64,000 nucleotides of DNA, taken from assembly GCA_033675265.1 (NCBI GenBank), contig JAUJYZ010001082.1, forward strand, positions 842,001-906,000, written 5' to 3'. The notes below the pieces were generated by a model. That model had not been told where the DNA came from. It saw only the letters and a program-made list of their open reading frames with translations, and searched no databases. The DNA comes from Actinostola sp. cb2023. Lineage: Eukaryota; Cnidaria; Anthozoa; Actiniaria; Actinostolidae. Positions 12,219-26,547 of this stretch are shown here, one piece after another. How positions within the stretch are numbered: position 1 is the stretch's first letter; each line of letters opens with the position of its first letter. The position numbers and the translations under genes were made by a program.

Positions 12219-15200
12219 CCCCCTCCCTCCCTCGGGTCCATCCCTGGCACTGGAGGGGGTTGGATCACTATTCATACTTACATAAAATGCTTTGGGTGAA
12301 TCCACACACCACTCCCCCTTAAGGTCCATTCCTGGCACTGGACAAAAGGGTTGGATCACTATTCATACTTACATAAAAAGCTTTGGATGAATCCACACAC
12401 CACTCCCCCTTAAGGTCCATTCCTGGCACTGGAAGGGGTTGGATCTCTATTCATACTTACATAAAAAGCTTTGGATGAATCCACACACCACTCCCCCTTA
12501 AGGTCCATTCCTGGCACTGGAAGGGGTTGGATCACTATTCATACTTACATTAAATGCTTTAGATGAATCCACACCCCTCCCCATTAAGGTCCATTCCTGG
12601 CACTGGAAGGGGTTGGATCACTATTCATACTTACATAAAAAGATTTGGATGAATCCACACACCCCTCCCCCTTAAGGTCCATTCCTGGCACTGGAAGGGG
12701 TTGGATCACTATTCATACTTACATAAAATGCTTTGGGTGTATCCACACACCCCTCCCCCTTAAGGTCCATTCCTGGCACTGGAGGGGGTTGGATCTCTAT
12801 TAGTACTTACATATAAAAGCTTTGGATGAATCCACACACCACTCCCCCTTAAGGTCCATTCCTGGCACTGGAAGGGGTTGGATCACTATTCATACTTACA
12901 TAAAAAGCTTTGGATGAATCCACACCCCCCTCCCCCTTAAGGTCCATTCCTGGCACTGGAAGGGGTTGGATCTCTATTCATACTTACATAAAATGCTTTG
13001 GATGAATCCACACACCACTCCACCTTAAGGTCCATTCCTGGCACTGGAAGGGGTTGGATCACTATTCATACTTACATAAAATGCTTTGGGTGAATCCACA
13101 CACCACTCCCCCTTAAGGTCCATTCCTGGCACTGGAAGGGGTTGGATCACTATTCATACTTACATAAAAAGCTTTGGATGAATCCACACACCACTCCCCC
13201 TTAAGGTCCATTCCTGGCACTGGAGGGGGTTGGATCACTATTCATACTTACATAAAATGCTTTGGGTGAATCCACACCCCTCCCCCTTAAGGTCCATTCC
13301 TGGCACTGGAGGGGGTTGGATCTCTATTAGTACTTACATAAAAAGCTTTGGATGAATCCACACACCACTCCCCCTTAAGGTCCATTCCTGGCACTGGAAG
13401 GGGTTGGATCACTATTCATACTTACATAAAAAGCTTTGGATGAATCCACACACCCCTCCCCCTTCAGGTCCATTCTTGGCACTGGAAGGGGTTGGATCTC
13501 TATTCATACTTACATAAAAAGCTTTGGATGAATCCACACACCACTCCCCCTTAAGGTCCATTCCTGGCACTGGAAGGGGTTGGATCACTATTCATACTTA
13601 CATAAAATGCTTTGGATGAATCCACACACCCCTCCCCCTTAAGGTCCATTCCTGGCACTGGAAGGGGTTGGATCACTATTCATACTTACATAAAAAGCTT
13701 TGGATGAAGCCACACACCCCTCCCCCTTCAGGTCCATTCCTGGCACTGGAAGGGGTTGGATCTCTATTCATACTTACATAAAAAGCTTTGGATGAATCCA
13801 CACACCACTCCCCCTTAAGGTCCATTCCTGGCACTGGAGGGGGTTGGATCACTATTCATACTTACATAAAATGCTTTGGGTGAATCACACACACCACTCC
13901 CCCTTAAGGTCCATTCCTGGCACTGGAAGGGGTTGGATCACTATTCATACTTACATAAAAAGCTTTGGGTGAATCCACACACCCCTCCCCCTTAAGGTCC
14001 ATCCCTGGCACTGGAAGGGGTTGGATCACTATTCATACTTATATAAAATGCTTTGGGTGAATCCACACACCACTCCCCCTTAAGGTCCATTCCTGGCACT
14101 GGAAGGGGTTGGATCACTATTCATACTTACATAAAAAGCTTTGGATGAATCCACACACCACTCCCCCTTAAGGTCCATTCCTGGCACTGGAAGGGGTTGG
14201 ATCACTATTCATACTTACATAAAATGCTTTGGGTGAATCCACACACCCCTCCCCCTTAAGGTCCATTCCTGGCACTGGAAGGGGTTGGATCACTATTCAT
14301 ACTTACATAAAAAGCTTTGGATGAATCCACACACCACTCCCCCTTAAGGTCCATTCCTGGCACTGGAAGGGGTTGGATCACTATTCATACTTACATAAAA
14401 TGCTTTGGGTGAATCCACACACCACTCCCCCTTAAGGTCCATTCCTGGCACTGGAAGGGGTTGGATCACTATTCATACTTACATAAAATGCTTTGGGTGA
14501 ATCCACACACCACTCCCCCTTAAGGTCCATTCCTGGCACTGGAAGGGGTTGGATCACTATTCATACTTACATAAAATGCTTTGGGTGAATCCACACACCA
14601 CTCCCCCTTAAGGTCCATTCCTGGCACTGGAAGGGGTTGGATCACTATTCATACTTACATAAAAAGCTTTGGATGAATCCACACACCACTCCCCCTTAAG
14701 GTCCATTCCTGGCACTGGAAGGGGTTGGATCACTATTCATACTTACATAAAATGCTTTGGATGAATCCACACACCACTCCCCCTTAAGGTCCATTCCTGG
14801 CACTGGAAGGGGTTGGATCACTATTCATCATACTTACATAAAATGCTTTGGGTGAATCCACACACCACTCCCCCTTAAGGTCCATTCCTGGCACTGGAAG
14901 GGGTTGGATCACTATTCATACTTACATAAAAAGCTTTGGATGAATCCACACACCACTCCCCCTTAAGGTCCATTCCTGGCACTGGAAGGGGTTGGATCAC
15001 TATTCATACTTACATAAAATGCTTTGGATGAATCCACACACCACTCCCCCTTAAGGTCCATTCCTGGCACTGGAAGGGGTTGGATCACTATTCATACTTA
15101 CATAAAATGCTTTGGATGAATCCACACACCACTCCCCCTTAAGGTCCATTCCTGGCACTGGAAGGGGTTGGATCACTATTCATACTTACATAAAAAGCTT

Positions 15201-16624
15201 TGGATGAATCCACACACCACTCCCCCTTAAGGTCCATTCCTGGCACTGGAAGGGGTTGGATCACTATTCATACTTACATAAAATGCTTTGGATGAATCCA
15301 CACACCACTCCCCCTTAAGGTCCATTCCTGTCACTGGAAGGGGTTGGATCACTATTCATACTTACATAAAAAGCTTTGGATGAATCCACACACCACTCCC
15401 CCTTAAGGTCCATTCCTGGCACCGGAAGGGGTTGGATCACTATTCATACTTACATAAAAAGCTTTGGATGAATCCACACACCACTCCCCTTTAAGGTCCA
15501 TTCCTGGCACTGGAGGGGGTTGGATCACTATTCATACTTACATAAAATGCTTTGGATGAATCCACACACCACTTCCCCTTAAGGTCCATTCCTGGCACTG
15601 GAGGGGGTTGGATCACTATTCATACTTACATAAAAAGCTTTGGGTGAATCCACACACCACTTCCCCTTAAGGTCCATTCCTGGCACTGGAAGGGGTTGGA
15701 TCTCTATTCATACTTACATTAAATGCTTTAGATGAATCCACACACAACTCCCCCTTAAGGTCCATTCCTGGCACTGGAAGGGGTTGGATCTCTATTCATA
15801 CTTACATTAAATGCTTTAGATGAATCCACACACACCACTCCCCCTTAAGGTCCATTCCTGGCACTGGAAGGGGTTGGATCTCTATTCATACTTACATAAA
15901 AAGCTTTGGGTGAATCCACACACCACTCCCCCTTAAGGTCCATTCCTGGCACTGGAAGGGGTTGGATCTCTATTCATACTTACATTAAATGCTTTAGATG
16001 AATCCACACACCACTCCCCCTTAAGGTCCATTCCTGGCACTGGAAGGGGTTGGATCTCTATTCATACTTACATAAAAAGCTTTGGATGAATCCACACACC
16101 ACTCCCCCTTAAGGTCCATTCCTGGCACTGGAAGGGGTTGGATCTCTATTTATACTTACATTAAATGCTTTAGATGAATCCACACACCACTCCCCCTTAA
16201 GGTCCATTCCTGGCACTGGAAGGGGTTGGATCTCTATTCATACTTACATTAAATGCTTTAGATGAATCCACACACCACTCCCCCTTAAGGTCCATTCCTG
16301 GCACTGGAAGGGGTTGGATCTCTATTCATACTTACATAAAATGCTTTGGATGAATCCACACACCACTCCCCCTTAAGGTCCATTCCTGGCACTGGAAGGG
16401 GTTGGATCTCTATTCATACTTACATTAAATGCTTTAGATGAATCCACACACCACTCCCCCTTAAGGTCCATTCCTGGCACTGGAAGGGGTTGGATCTCTA
16501 TTCATACTTACATAAAATGCTTTGGATGAATCCACACACCACTCCCCCTTAAGGTCCATTCCTGGCACTGGAAGGGGTTGGATCTCTATTCATACTTACA
16601 TAAAAAGCTTTGGATGAATCCACA
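12219..16624. repeat. 88-bp minisatellite carrying the end of copy 1 exon 17 and its 5' splice site
   Basis: About 50 units. On the minus strand each unit reads TGTGGATTCATCCAAAGC, TTTTTAT or ATTTTAT, then GTAAGTATGAATAG, TGATCCAACCCC and GGAATGGACCTTAAGGGGG. The first 25 nt equal the end of exon 17 and GTAAGT its donor. The genuine exon (16713-16600) is the right edge of the array. Two variants (AAAAAGCTTTGGA and AAAATGCTTTGGG on plus) alternate in blocks, showing higher-order amplification. It fills nearly all of the 4.5-kb intron. Confidence 0.93.
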
Positions 16625-17333
16625 TAGCCGACTGCGTTATCTGGGTCACATTCCTTTTCCCGCCCATATAGCTCTGTGGGGCCAACATCGTACGAAGATA
16701 GAATGTTCATCACCTGATGTAATAGAGTTGGATTACAAATTAGGGGTGATTAAAACTTGTAAAAGAAAAATGGTCTCACTCTATTGAGGTTCGGGCCTTT
16801 ATTTCATCATTGATTCATGTCAGTACCATCAGTAGACCTATACATTACTACTGAGTATATGAATATTCCGGCGTCTCAGCAATGTAAGATTACCTTGTCT
16901 GAGTTGAGGTCATCTGCTGCTTTCAACAGACGTAGGCTTTTATCGACGCCTGCCAAAGCCACCGTAGAACCAGGCGTGGCTGTCAGGGTGATTTGAACAG
17001 GTTCACCAGGTTTGCGGACATTGTCACTGAATCGAACGAACACCTAAAAACCATCAGTACAGAAATAACGCGTGAGTTAGTGAAAATTCTTAAAAAATCC
17101 TCATTGACAAAAGTAAGTCAAACCTGGTTTTCTAGTTTGTCCTCTACATCTATCACCATGCTGTCCGCTACGGTCTCGCCATCTTTTCTGAAGTAATACA
17201 CGAGTAGACGACATGATGGCACCATGGCTTGTGTTACTGGAAACACAATCGAACCTTCAGCTTCTGTTGGTTTTATGAGACGGACTGGCAGGCGTCTTCT
17301 TTCAGATACAATAATATTTCCCCCACACACCAA
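16600..17333 (-). CDS. Copy 1 exons 15-17: MG5/MG6 up to the bait region
   Basis: Exon 15 (17333-17124) and exon 16 (17043-16894) differ from copy 2 at only four residues over the last 95 codons. Exon 17 (16713-16600) ends YVDSSKAFY|GTAAGT. Its final 25 nt and donor form one edge of the 88-bp minisatellite that fills the next intron. Confidence 0.85.
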
Positions 17334-17455
17334 CTATAGTGATTAATAAATGAAAGAGATGTTGATACAGTGGACTTGTTCAGTGGTATCAACAGGGAAT
17401 TTGGGTCTTGCCACAGGCAGCCCATTGCTTTTGAGGCTAATAAAAATATATTTGC

Positions 17456-17776
17456 GTCTTTTTTGATGGGTTTCCTGTGGTAGAGCGCGCGCGCGATACG
17501 TATTAGAGCAGATTTCGTATGACTGTGAAAAACCACGGCGCACGGCACGGTCACGGCACGAATTCTTTCGAAATCCTAAATCATCACGGTCACGGCACGG
17601 CATGTCCGTGCCGTACCGTTTTTCACAGTCATTCGAAATCTGCTATATATTGGGTGTACTGCGGGACGCGCGGGATGCGCACAGGGATCCCAACATCATA
17701 CATTTCTATGCACAGGGAACCCAATATAATACGTATCGCGCGCGCGCTCTACCACAGGAAACCCATCAAAAAAGAC
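17456..17776. repeat. Inverted-repeat element with 49-bp arms and a nested inverted repeat
   Basis: The left arm GTCTTTTTTGATGGGTTTCC...GCGCGCGCGATACGTATT is mirrored at 17728-17775. Inside, GATTTCGTATGACTGTGAAA and its inverse bracket a GGCACGG-rich segment, so one palindromic element appears to sit in another. It lies in the copy-1 intron between exons 15 and 14. Confidence 0.75.
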
Positions 17777-18287
17777 GCGCGCATACAAATTTATTTTTAT
17801 AAATTTATTTATATTTATTAGTAGTAGCCTCAGAAACAATGGTTGGGCTGCCTGTGGTCTGGCCGCCATTCAACAACCTTCTACTCAGTCAAGAAACAGC
17901 CGAATATTCGTCGCGTCTTCTTTTGGATTTCAATGAAAATACACTTACTTGGTAAACAAAAGTAGTTATGTTTTCGTTGTCCTTCAAAGTGAATACAAAG
18001 TTTATTTTGGCAGTCTTTCCAACCTTTAAAACACAAAACAGTTGCAATTGCAATGCAAGTTTAAATATTGGTATACTTTTTAGTTTCTCAAACAAAAAGT
18101 CATAGCTGAACACGACAATTGCTGTCGAAATAACTCAAACCTTGATGGGAGTTGGCACTTTTTGCAGTGAAAGGAAACTGGAGCTTTTGGAATACCACCC
18201 TGAACTTTGAAATTCTGCTTGAGAGTTCCAACCAGGAATAGTCCCAGAGTGTGTAGCCTTAAAGATATGTAGACAATGTAATGAGAA

Positions 18288-18535
18288 GTGAGGTGCAAGC
18301 ACATGGTTCAACGATTGTGCGCAATACTGCTGGCAACATGCACGGTTTCAGTGTGTCCACCTCTCGAAATTGTTGTGCGCAATGTTACAGAAGTAAGATC
18401 ACATTGTAATTCAATAAATTACAGGGATTGGCACAATATTGCGCGCAATGTTACAGAAGTAGGATCACATTGTAATTCAATAACTTTGGCCCACAACAAT
18501 TGCAGAGCTAGGCACACTATTGCGCGCAATGTTGC
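18288..18535. repeat. TTGCGCGCAATGTT-rich MITE-like repeat
   Basis: The units GCGCAATGTTACAGAAGTA(A/G)GATCACATTG repeat twice and the termini pair. The family also occurs at 60240-60455. Confidence 0.6.
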
Positions 18536-19378
18536 ACCGTGTGATCTTTATATGAATGCCGTTTATCTAAATAGTAGATGCACAATATTAAATGGAACAA
18601 CCAATATTATCAATATCATATGGCAAATAAAAATGGTGAATTGTGATTGGTCACTTTAGGATCAATAACGTCCCGTACTACGGATATACAACTTTTTCTA
18701 CTAATTTATGGCTCTTGCGCTACGGGCATCATATATTAGTGAAAACAAATACGTTATGGACCTCACGCTCGGCATTTGTACGGCGAGGAAGTACAATAAA
18801 ATATATTTACTTTTAAGTAGAGCTTTTCAGTGTGTGGTATTCCATGAACTTCAAAGTTTATAACTCCGTTAGTCACCAGGAATGATTTTGTAAAGAACGT
18901 TTTCCACTTGTCATCTTGAGCTTCGATGGTTATATTTTCATTGGTGATGGGTTCCCCGTCAGGGGTGGTGACGTGAAGCTGTGGATTGACAGAACGATAT
19001 GTTTTAGTGAACCTGTTGGATGGTGGTCAGGTGCAGATCGGTACGTTGCCGACAACATGGTGCTGTTGATGATGATGCTAATACTGTATTGAAGAATGTG
19101 TTCAATTCTAAAGCTCCTTCTGTCTAATGCTACCATATGCAGTCCCATTGCTACCCATAGGCAAGAGGAGCCAGTTGCCTCTCTTAAATGTTGAGTATTA
19201 TATGGTCTCTTGGTGCCTCCTCAGTAATTTTCAAATTCCATAAACAGTTTTCACTCGATGATATAGCGTCATAATTAAAAATAATATCATTGCCTCCTCG
19301 TTCCTAGGAAGCTGGCTTCGGCTCCGATATGGTTGCGTACACATGGAACAGACATGCGCAAGTAAGTAAGTAAGTGAG

Positions 19379-20745
<1,367 letters not shown>

Positions 20746-20933
20746 AGTAAGTAAGTAAATAAGCGCAAGTAAGTAAGTAAATAAGTAGTTTATATTTCAA
20801 CATGTTTCGTTCAGGAGCAAAAGCTCGTTCAAAATACGAACGTGCGCATGCAATTTCATAAATACTCTAATTAACAAAGCGCAAACTATTAATTAATTAT
20901 TAATTATTGGCACAAATCCACAGCATTATTTAC

Positions 20934-21170
20934 CTGCCCAAAGAATGGTAGTCCAGGTTTGAACGATGTCGGCGTACCAATATTAAAATTTAGCTTCACT
21001 CGATATGGAGCGATCTTGGATTCTGTACTGATGGCAGATTGTGTTACACCATTAGTAGCCTCTTCATTCACGCTAGCCATGATGTTCAGCACCACTTTGC
21101 CATGCGAACTCTGTAAATTCGCCAATCCAAGTTCTCGATTGGTGAAATAATAGTGATAGCAACCTTTGAT
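20934..21170 (-). CDS. Copy 1 exon 11: MG4
   Basis: 79 codons from IKGCYHYYFTNREL to GTPTSFKPGLPFFGQ, acceptor AACAG, donor GTAAAT. Open and phase 0 at both ends, like copy-2 exon 11 (77 codons). Here the junction is not tandemly repeated, unlike copy 2. Confidence 0.83.
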
Positions 21171-21326
21171 CTGTTTGGATGGAATAAAACATAAGTTAAA
21201 GCTGGTAAAAACCTACGCTCTTTTAACCTTGGAAGTTCTTTGTGAAAATGTCCAACTAATTTCTAATGAGTTTAGACCTTGAATTTGAAGACCGCGCGTT
21301 TCTTCAATTACGGTACTTTCAAATAC

Positions 21327-21415
21327 CTTTTTGTTAATCGTAAATTTTCCTTCTTCCTCCTTTGAGTTCAAACATGACCCTGAGATTTCCCGAGACAAAC
21401 CGACCATCAGTGTAC
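21327..21415 (-). pseudogene. Copy 1 exon 10, frameshifted
   Basis: The exon begins (R)YTDGRFVSGNLRVMFELK, homologous to copy 2 KYTYGQLVTGTLKAVLHITI. It then continues in another frame as EEEGKFTINKK, homologous to YEERKKITIEKK. Length is 89 nt; the flanking phases require 1 mod 3. One extra base (or two missing), plus an in-frame loss of several codons, lies near 21358-21363. Without correction the frame ends at a TAA within the exon. Confidence 0.75.
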
Positions 21416-21640
21416 CTACAATAAACGATAATGACATTTACAACATTTCACTCACCCAAGCGGATTGATTGAGAAGATAAAACATACTCTCTGCGTTTTG
21501 CTGATTTGCACGTAACGTCATGTCGTCGGTGTACTATAAAAATGTAGGGATTGTTGGAGAAATTGATCTCCAGCAATTGCATGCACAAAGACTCAAAATT
21601 TCTTCTCCGATTCTTCCCCGATCTCTAAATACCTCAAGTA

Positions 21641-22700
21641 TACTGGTGGTGGTAGGTGACCCCACCCAACCTTGCACATATGAAGCCAGTAACAACCTTG
21701 CTGTCTATATGAGTCTAACAAAAGAACAACTCTAGCTAACCTTGCACATATGGAGCCAGTAACAACCTTGCTGTCTATATGGTGGTAGGCGGGGACCCCA
21801 CCCGTTTACAGTCTAACAAAAGAACAACTCTAGCTAACCTTGCACATATGGAGCCAGTAACAACCTTGCTGTCTACAGCAATGAATGGAGGTGGTGGTAG
21901 GGGATCCCACCCGTTTACAGTCTAACAAAAGAACAACTCTAGCTAACCTTGCACATATGTTGCCAGTAACAACCTTGCTGTCTATATGGTGGTAGGCGGG
22001 GACCCCACCCGTTTACAGTCTAACAAAAGAACACCTCTAGCTAACCTTGCACATATGGTGCCAGTAACAACCTTGCTGTCTACAGCAATGAATGGAGGTG
22101 GTGGTAGGTGACCCCACCCGTTTACAGTCTAACAAAAGAACACCTCTAGCTAACCTTGCACATATGGTGCCAGTAACAACCTTGCTGTCTACAGCAATGA
22201 ATGGAGGTGGTGGTAGGTGACCCCACCCGTTTACAGTCTAACAAAAGAACACCTCTAGCTAACCTTGCACATATGGTGCCAGTAACAACCTTGCTGTCTA
22301 CAGCAATGAATGGAGGTGGTGGTAGGTGACCCCACCCGTTTACAGTCTAACAAAAGAACAACTCTAGCTAACCTTGCACATATGGTGCCAGTAACAACCT
22401 TGCTGTCTACAGCAATGAATGGAGGTGGTGGTAGGTGACCCCACCCGTTTACAGTCTAACAAAAGAACACCTCTAGCTAACCTTGCACATATGGTGCCAG
22501 TAACAACCTTGCTGTCTACAGCAATGAATGGAGGTGGTGGTAGGTGACCCCACCCGTTTACAGTCTAACAAAAGAACACCTCTAGCTAACCTTGCACATA
22601 TGGTGCCAGTAACAACCTTGCTGTCTACAGCAATGAATGGAGGTGGTGGTAGGTGACCCCACCCGTTTACAGTCTAACAAAAGAACAACTCTAGCTAACC
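21641..22700. repeat. 109-bp minisatellite carrying the end of copy 1 exon 9 and its 5' splice site
   Basis: Ten extra copies plus the genuine exon end at 22700. On minus each unit holds about 57 nt of exon 9 (ACCACCTCCATTCATTGC...GTTACTGGCACCATATGTGC, AAG), then the donor GTTAGC and about 50 nt of intron. Units near 21740-22000 lack the 5' part of the exon segment. Confidence 0.93.
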
Positions 22701-22959
22701 TTGCACATATGGTGCCAGTAACAACCTTGCTGTCTACAGCAATGAATGGAGGTGGTTCAATGATGACTTCAAACTTTGGAAGAACTGTGCGAGAGAAAAA
22801 TGAATGAAAGTAAGTCACCAAAGTAGCCGCCATTACTTTGGTGACTACAGTATTGTGTTTTTGTTCATGCAGATCTTACCATATTTTGCGATTGTAATTG
22901 TCTTTTCAACTATTTTGTACTGAAACAGAATTATATTATCATTAGAAAATCTTACGCAT

Positions 22960-23175
22960 TGATAAAGAGTTGTTGTCGTGTGAGTGGGAAGTAGTATGGT
23001 ACGGTTCGTGCGGTAACGGTGTCGTGCGGTGACCGTGGCGTGTCCAGGTATTCTGATTGGTTGAGCAATGATTTTGCGCGCTGTGATTGGTTGAATAGTT
23101 TCCTTCAATTCCGTACCGTGAGTCCGTGACCGCGTAAGGTCCCCGTGTCGCAGGTTTCCCACTCATATATACGAA
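22960..23175. repeat. MITE, GGTACGG...CGATTCCGTACC family
   Basis: It has termini like GAGTGGGAAGTAGT and ACCGTACC. The core contains TTCTGATTGGTTGAGCAATGATTTTGCGCGCTGTGATTGG, also seen at 27960, 43225 and inverted at 62370. Noncoding. Confidence 0.7.
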
Positions 23176-24319
23176 AATTGATATATTTTTTTATATTTTA
23201 AAACAGCTTTATTGGCCTTCAATTAACTACAGAAAGAAATTACAATACTAATGAAAAATGACTATCGCCTTTCGTTCAACCATTATTATTATTATTGTTC
23301 TTTACCATTACTGAAATATTATAGGAAAAGAACTAAGCAAACGTTTATGTAGAAGCATGTTTTAACAATATTATGATCGCAGCTGTGTATCGCACTAGCT
23401 AGTTTAATGACAAGATAACTGATAATAATCAAAATATGAACACATAAACTGATCACCAAAAGCTGAACGATAATTTTCTTTTCAGCAATGGTAGACAAGT
23501 ATTCCGAGCAAGAATGTCAGGCCGCTGGGGGTGGTGGTGAGACGTTGTTTGGTTGTTCATTCGGCCTCGGGATGGTAGAGGGCCGCAATCAGGACTAAAT
23601 GCCAGTACATATCAATTATACATCTATAAGCCCGCAGTAGTCATGCGCACTGACCTGAGTGGGTGTTATGCTTCGACATCAATATGCCATTCTGCTGTTG
23701 CAAGATGTTTATTTCATCAATCAATTTCACTTACTTGATATCGTGCCAGTATCTTCCACTCGCCCAATACAGGATGTTTAGATAGAGGCATCTCAACACT
23801 TGCGATTCCTAGTTTCAAAGACATCGAATTATATGATTGGACGGTTGGACCACTAATATGAATTTTATGAAAATAATTACCATTTTGAAAGTAGATATCG
23901 TCCCATTGCATCATCCGTACTCGTTTTGGATTCTATACAACAAAACATGAATTATCATGAGAGAAAGGAGCGGAGAGGAACGAATCAGAGAGGAGGGAGA
24001 AATGGCTAAAAATATAGAGGGAGGAGGGAGAAACAACCGAAATAAAACAGGGAGGGAGAAAAATGTCCTAAGCCTAGGGAGGGTACTGGATATTTAAATG
24101 CCTGTTACTATCCGCTCAGAAAGGAGTGTTAGAGAGAGACTGAAGAAAGAACGAAGGTCGGTCTTATTCCAGACCAGAAATATCATATTTTGATACTCTA
24201 TTCCAGATTAAATGCTATCAAAAGAAACCCTGTTACAGATCATATATGGAACCACAAGTAGTCTGATTCAACGAGCATCAAAACACGTACAAAATAATTT
24301 GATAGGAACCAAGCAATTG

Positions 24320-24480
24320 CTGGCTTTCAATCAGCTGTTAAAACTCCTTGAATCTCATTATTTGCTTCAAATGACGGGCAAACACTGCCCTCCATGTGCT
24401 ATCAAGCAGAGAGTATTCTATTGAAAAGGTGCAATTCAGCTGATGAAAATTCCTCATGAGACCGGAAGTGACATTTAATG
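24320..24480. repeat. Dispersed repeat also present inverted at 41655-41760
   Basis: AATCTCATTATTTGCTTCAAATG and TGCTATCAAGCAGAGAGTAT followed by TTCAGCTGATGAAAA recur in the opposite orientation at 41655-41760. Family unknown; noncoding. A hairpin (CTCGCAGCCGTGCTAA and inverse) lies at 24613-24670. Confidence 0.6.
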
Positions 24481-25135
24481 AAATCAAGCAATTGAATTCC
24501 TCGGCATACCGGAAGTCACCCGGCCGGCTTATGCTAAACGGAGATAGTTTTACCGTCACAGTACTTCCTGTGGCACGTTTCCCAGGTTTTCGACTTCCGG
24601 TAATGGAGTAGTCTCCCTCGCAGCCGTGCTAAGTATCGTCACACTTAGCACGGCTGCGAGGGAGACTAGTAATGGAGAGGACTAGTGCCAACCAGTATTA
24701 TTTTTGACATACTTACTGATATGAAGATTGTATCCACCTAAAAGAAGACGATATTTACAACATCCTGTTAGTGTGAGAGCTGGTAACGTGTAAATCAAAA
24801 GGAAATATACTGTAACATAAAATGGTAGCTGACCTTTCCATTTAAAGGCTTTAAATCAGGCTTTATTCCAACAATTCTCATACGAACTGATAAAAAAAGA
24901 AAAAATCGTTAAGAAAACTTTTTCAAGCCATTGCTCCTCGGTCGAGCATAAGGCAACCATCCAGCACAAGGTTGTCGCGCAGCGCGGACCTGCGGACTCC
25001 TTCCAGTTAATTAGGCCCAGTAGGCGCATTCACTACTTTACAAAGTTTGTTTGCCCCCCCAAGTTTTGCATAAACTATTGTTTGAATGAACAGGGTATTC
25101 TCTGGATTACTAATGAGTGACCCTGTCAAACTTAC

Positions 25136-25951
25136 TTGTCTGTCCAGGCTTATAGATTGGTTTGTCTGTCTGAATGAACAGGGTATTCTCTGGGTAACCA
25201 AGCGTCAGTGATTGTTCATACTTGAAGTCAGGTTTGCCATGAGCGACACCATGGACATGTAAATAAATGTCGTCGAAACGACTGTAACGAAGTAGTGAAC
25301 GATCTTGAGGGGTCTTCAGTCGGAAAGAATATAATTTAGCTCTCAAGGTAACAACAATGAAAATACAGGATGAGAGTGATATAATAATAATAATAATAAT
25401 AACGTTTATTTATTGGTACCGTTGGTACAAATATAGTGTACATGAGTATATAATCCAATAATATTTAACAAGAGTTTATATTAATTATATATTAAAGTGA
25501 AACTAGCTATAATCGATAAGTGTACAAATTTGATTATGTAAAAATCACACTAAATAAATGTATTATATATCTATGAGTAATAATTAGGCGTTCATAATGG
25601 CTTCGTAATATTCCATGATTTGATATATATAATTACTACTTATTTTAATAATGTTTTCGTCCTTCATTGATACTATGTAGTGAAATAGACTTTTATTATT
25701 AAATAAATGAAATGATGAGTTTGTTATATATAGTTATTATAGTTTGTTATAGTTATTAACTTACGTGAATTTCCATCGACCCCAGAGAGTTTCCATTAAA
25801 CGTTTTGGTTTCTTTAGCAATGACGTAGGTAGTGCGAGAGACGATCAAAGATGCTGTGATGTTCCATGGTTCATTATCTCCATGAAGGTGGACATTCAAA
25901 CGCTGTACAGTACCGGTGCGATAAACTCGAGGGGTGGTGATCAAGTAACCA
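25136..25951 (-). CDS. Copy 1 exons 2-3: MG1 and MG2 start
   Basis: Exon 2 (25951-25765) reads SGYLITTPRVYRTGTVQRLN and exon 3 (25313-25136) ends with TDKPIYKPGQT. Both are open and phase-compatible. About 30 bases inside exon 3 (ENTLFIQT) recur in the following intron at about 25075-25110. Confidence 0.83.
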
Positions 25952-26131
25952 CTAACATTTAATGAATAAAAATGTAGACTTACTATATAAATAATTGCAT
26001 GAGAGAGTTGTTGAATAGGTTGTAGCGAAACCTGAGACATGTAACCGGACTGTATTCTATAGGTAAGACCGATACAAGTGATACAAGTATAGTTATCCCC
26101 TGCTTTTCTCAGTCACGAACACTGTAAAGCC

Positions 26132-26307
26132 GCATCTACACGAGCAAATTTTCCTTGACAAGTTTTCCTTGACAAGGAAGACTTGCTCGTGTAGACGACA
26201 AAAACATCGTCAATTTTTCCTTGTCAAGGAAAACTTGCTCGTGTAGATGACAAAAAATTGTCAATTTTTCCTTGTCAAGCCAAACTTGTTCGTGTAGATG
26301 CGGCTTA
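26132..26307. repeat. Palindromic MITE with AGCCGCATCTACACGAG ends
   Basis: It begins AGCCGCATCTACACGAGCAA and ends TTGTTCGTGTAGATGCGGCT. The interior repeats TTTTCCTTGTCAAGGAAAAC in both orientations, so it is a multiply palindromic short element. It lies in copy-1 intron 1. Confidence 0.75.
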
Positions 26308-26473
26308 ACTCCTCCCCAAGGAGACTTTATTATATGGAGGGATAATACCGTCATTCAGCTATTTTACAACACGAACAAGACTGATGGATGGATCAAAAGA
26401 GGTTCCATTTCTGGACTCTAGATGGAAGCATTGAAGCAATAGAATTGATCAGGTTGGTTCTATAATAAATTAC

Positions 26474-26547
26474 CTGTAAGCAGTGTCGTTACACCACAGA
26501 AAAACGAACAGAAAAAGACCGAACGCGCACAGCTTTCGATCAACCAT
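26474..26547 (-). CDS. Copy 1 exon 1: signal peptide
   Basis: ATG at 26547-26545. MVDRKLCAFGLFLFVFLWCN has a positive n-region and a hydrophobic core, typical of a secretion signal. It ends GCTTACAG|GTAATT in phase 2 and joins exon 2 in frame, as in copy 2. The promoter side (26550-26640) holds AATAAATA on the minus strand as a weak TATA-like candidate. Confidence 0.82.

Noticed and set aside
12219..16624. CRISPR-like regular array
   Set aside because: There are no unique spacers: the whole 88-bp unit is repeated, in a eukaryotic intron. The same applies to the 20-, 34- and 109-bp arrays.
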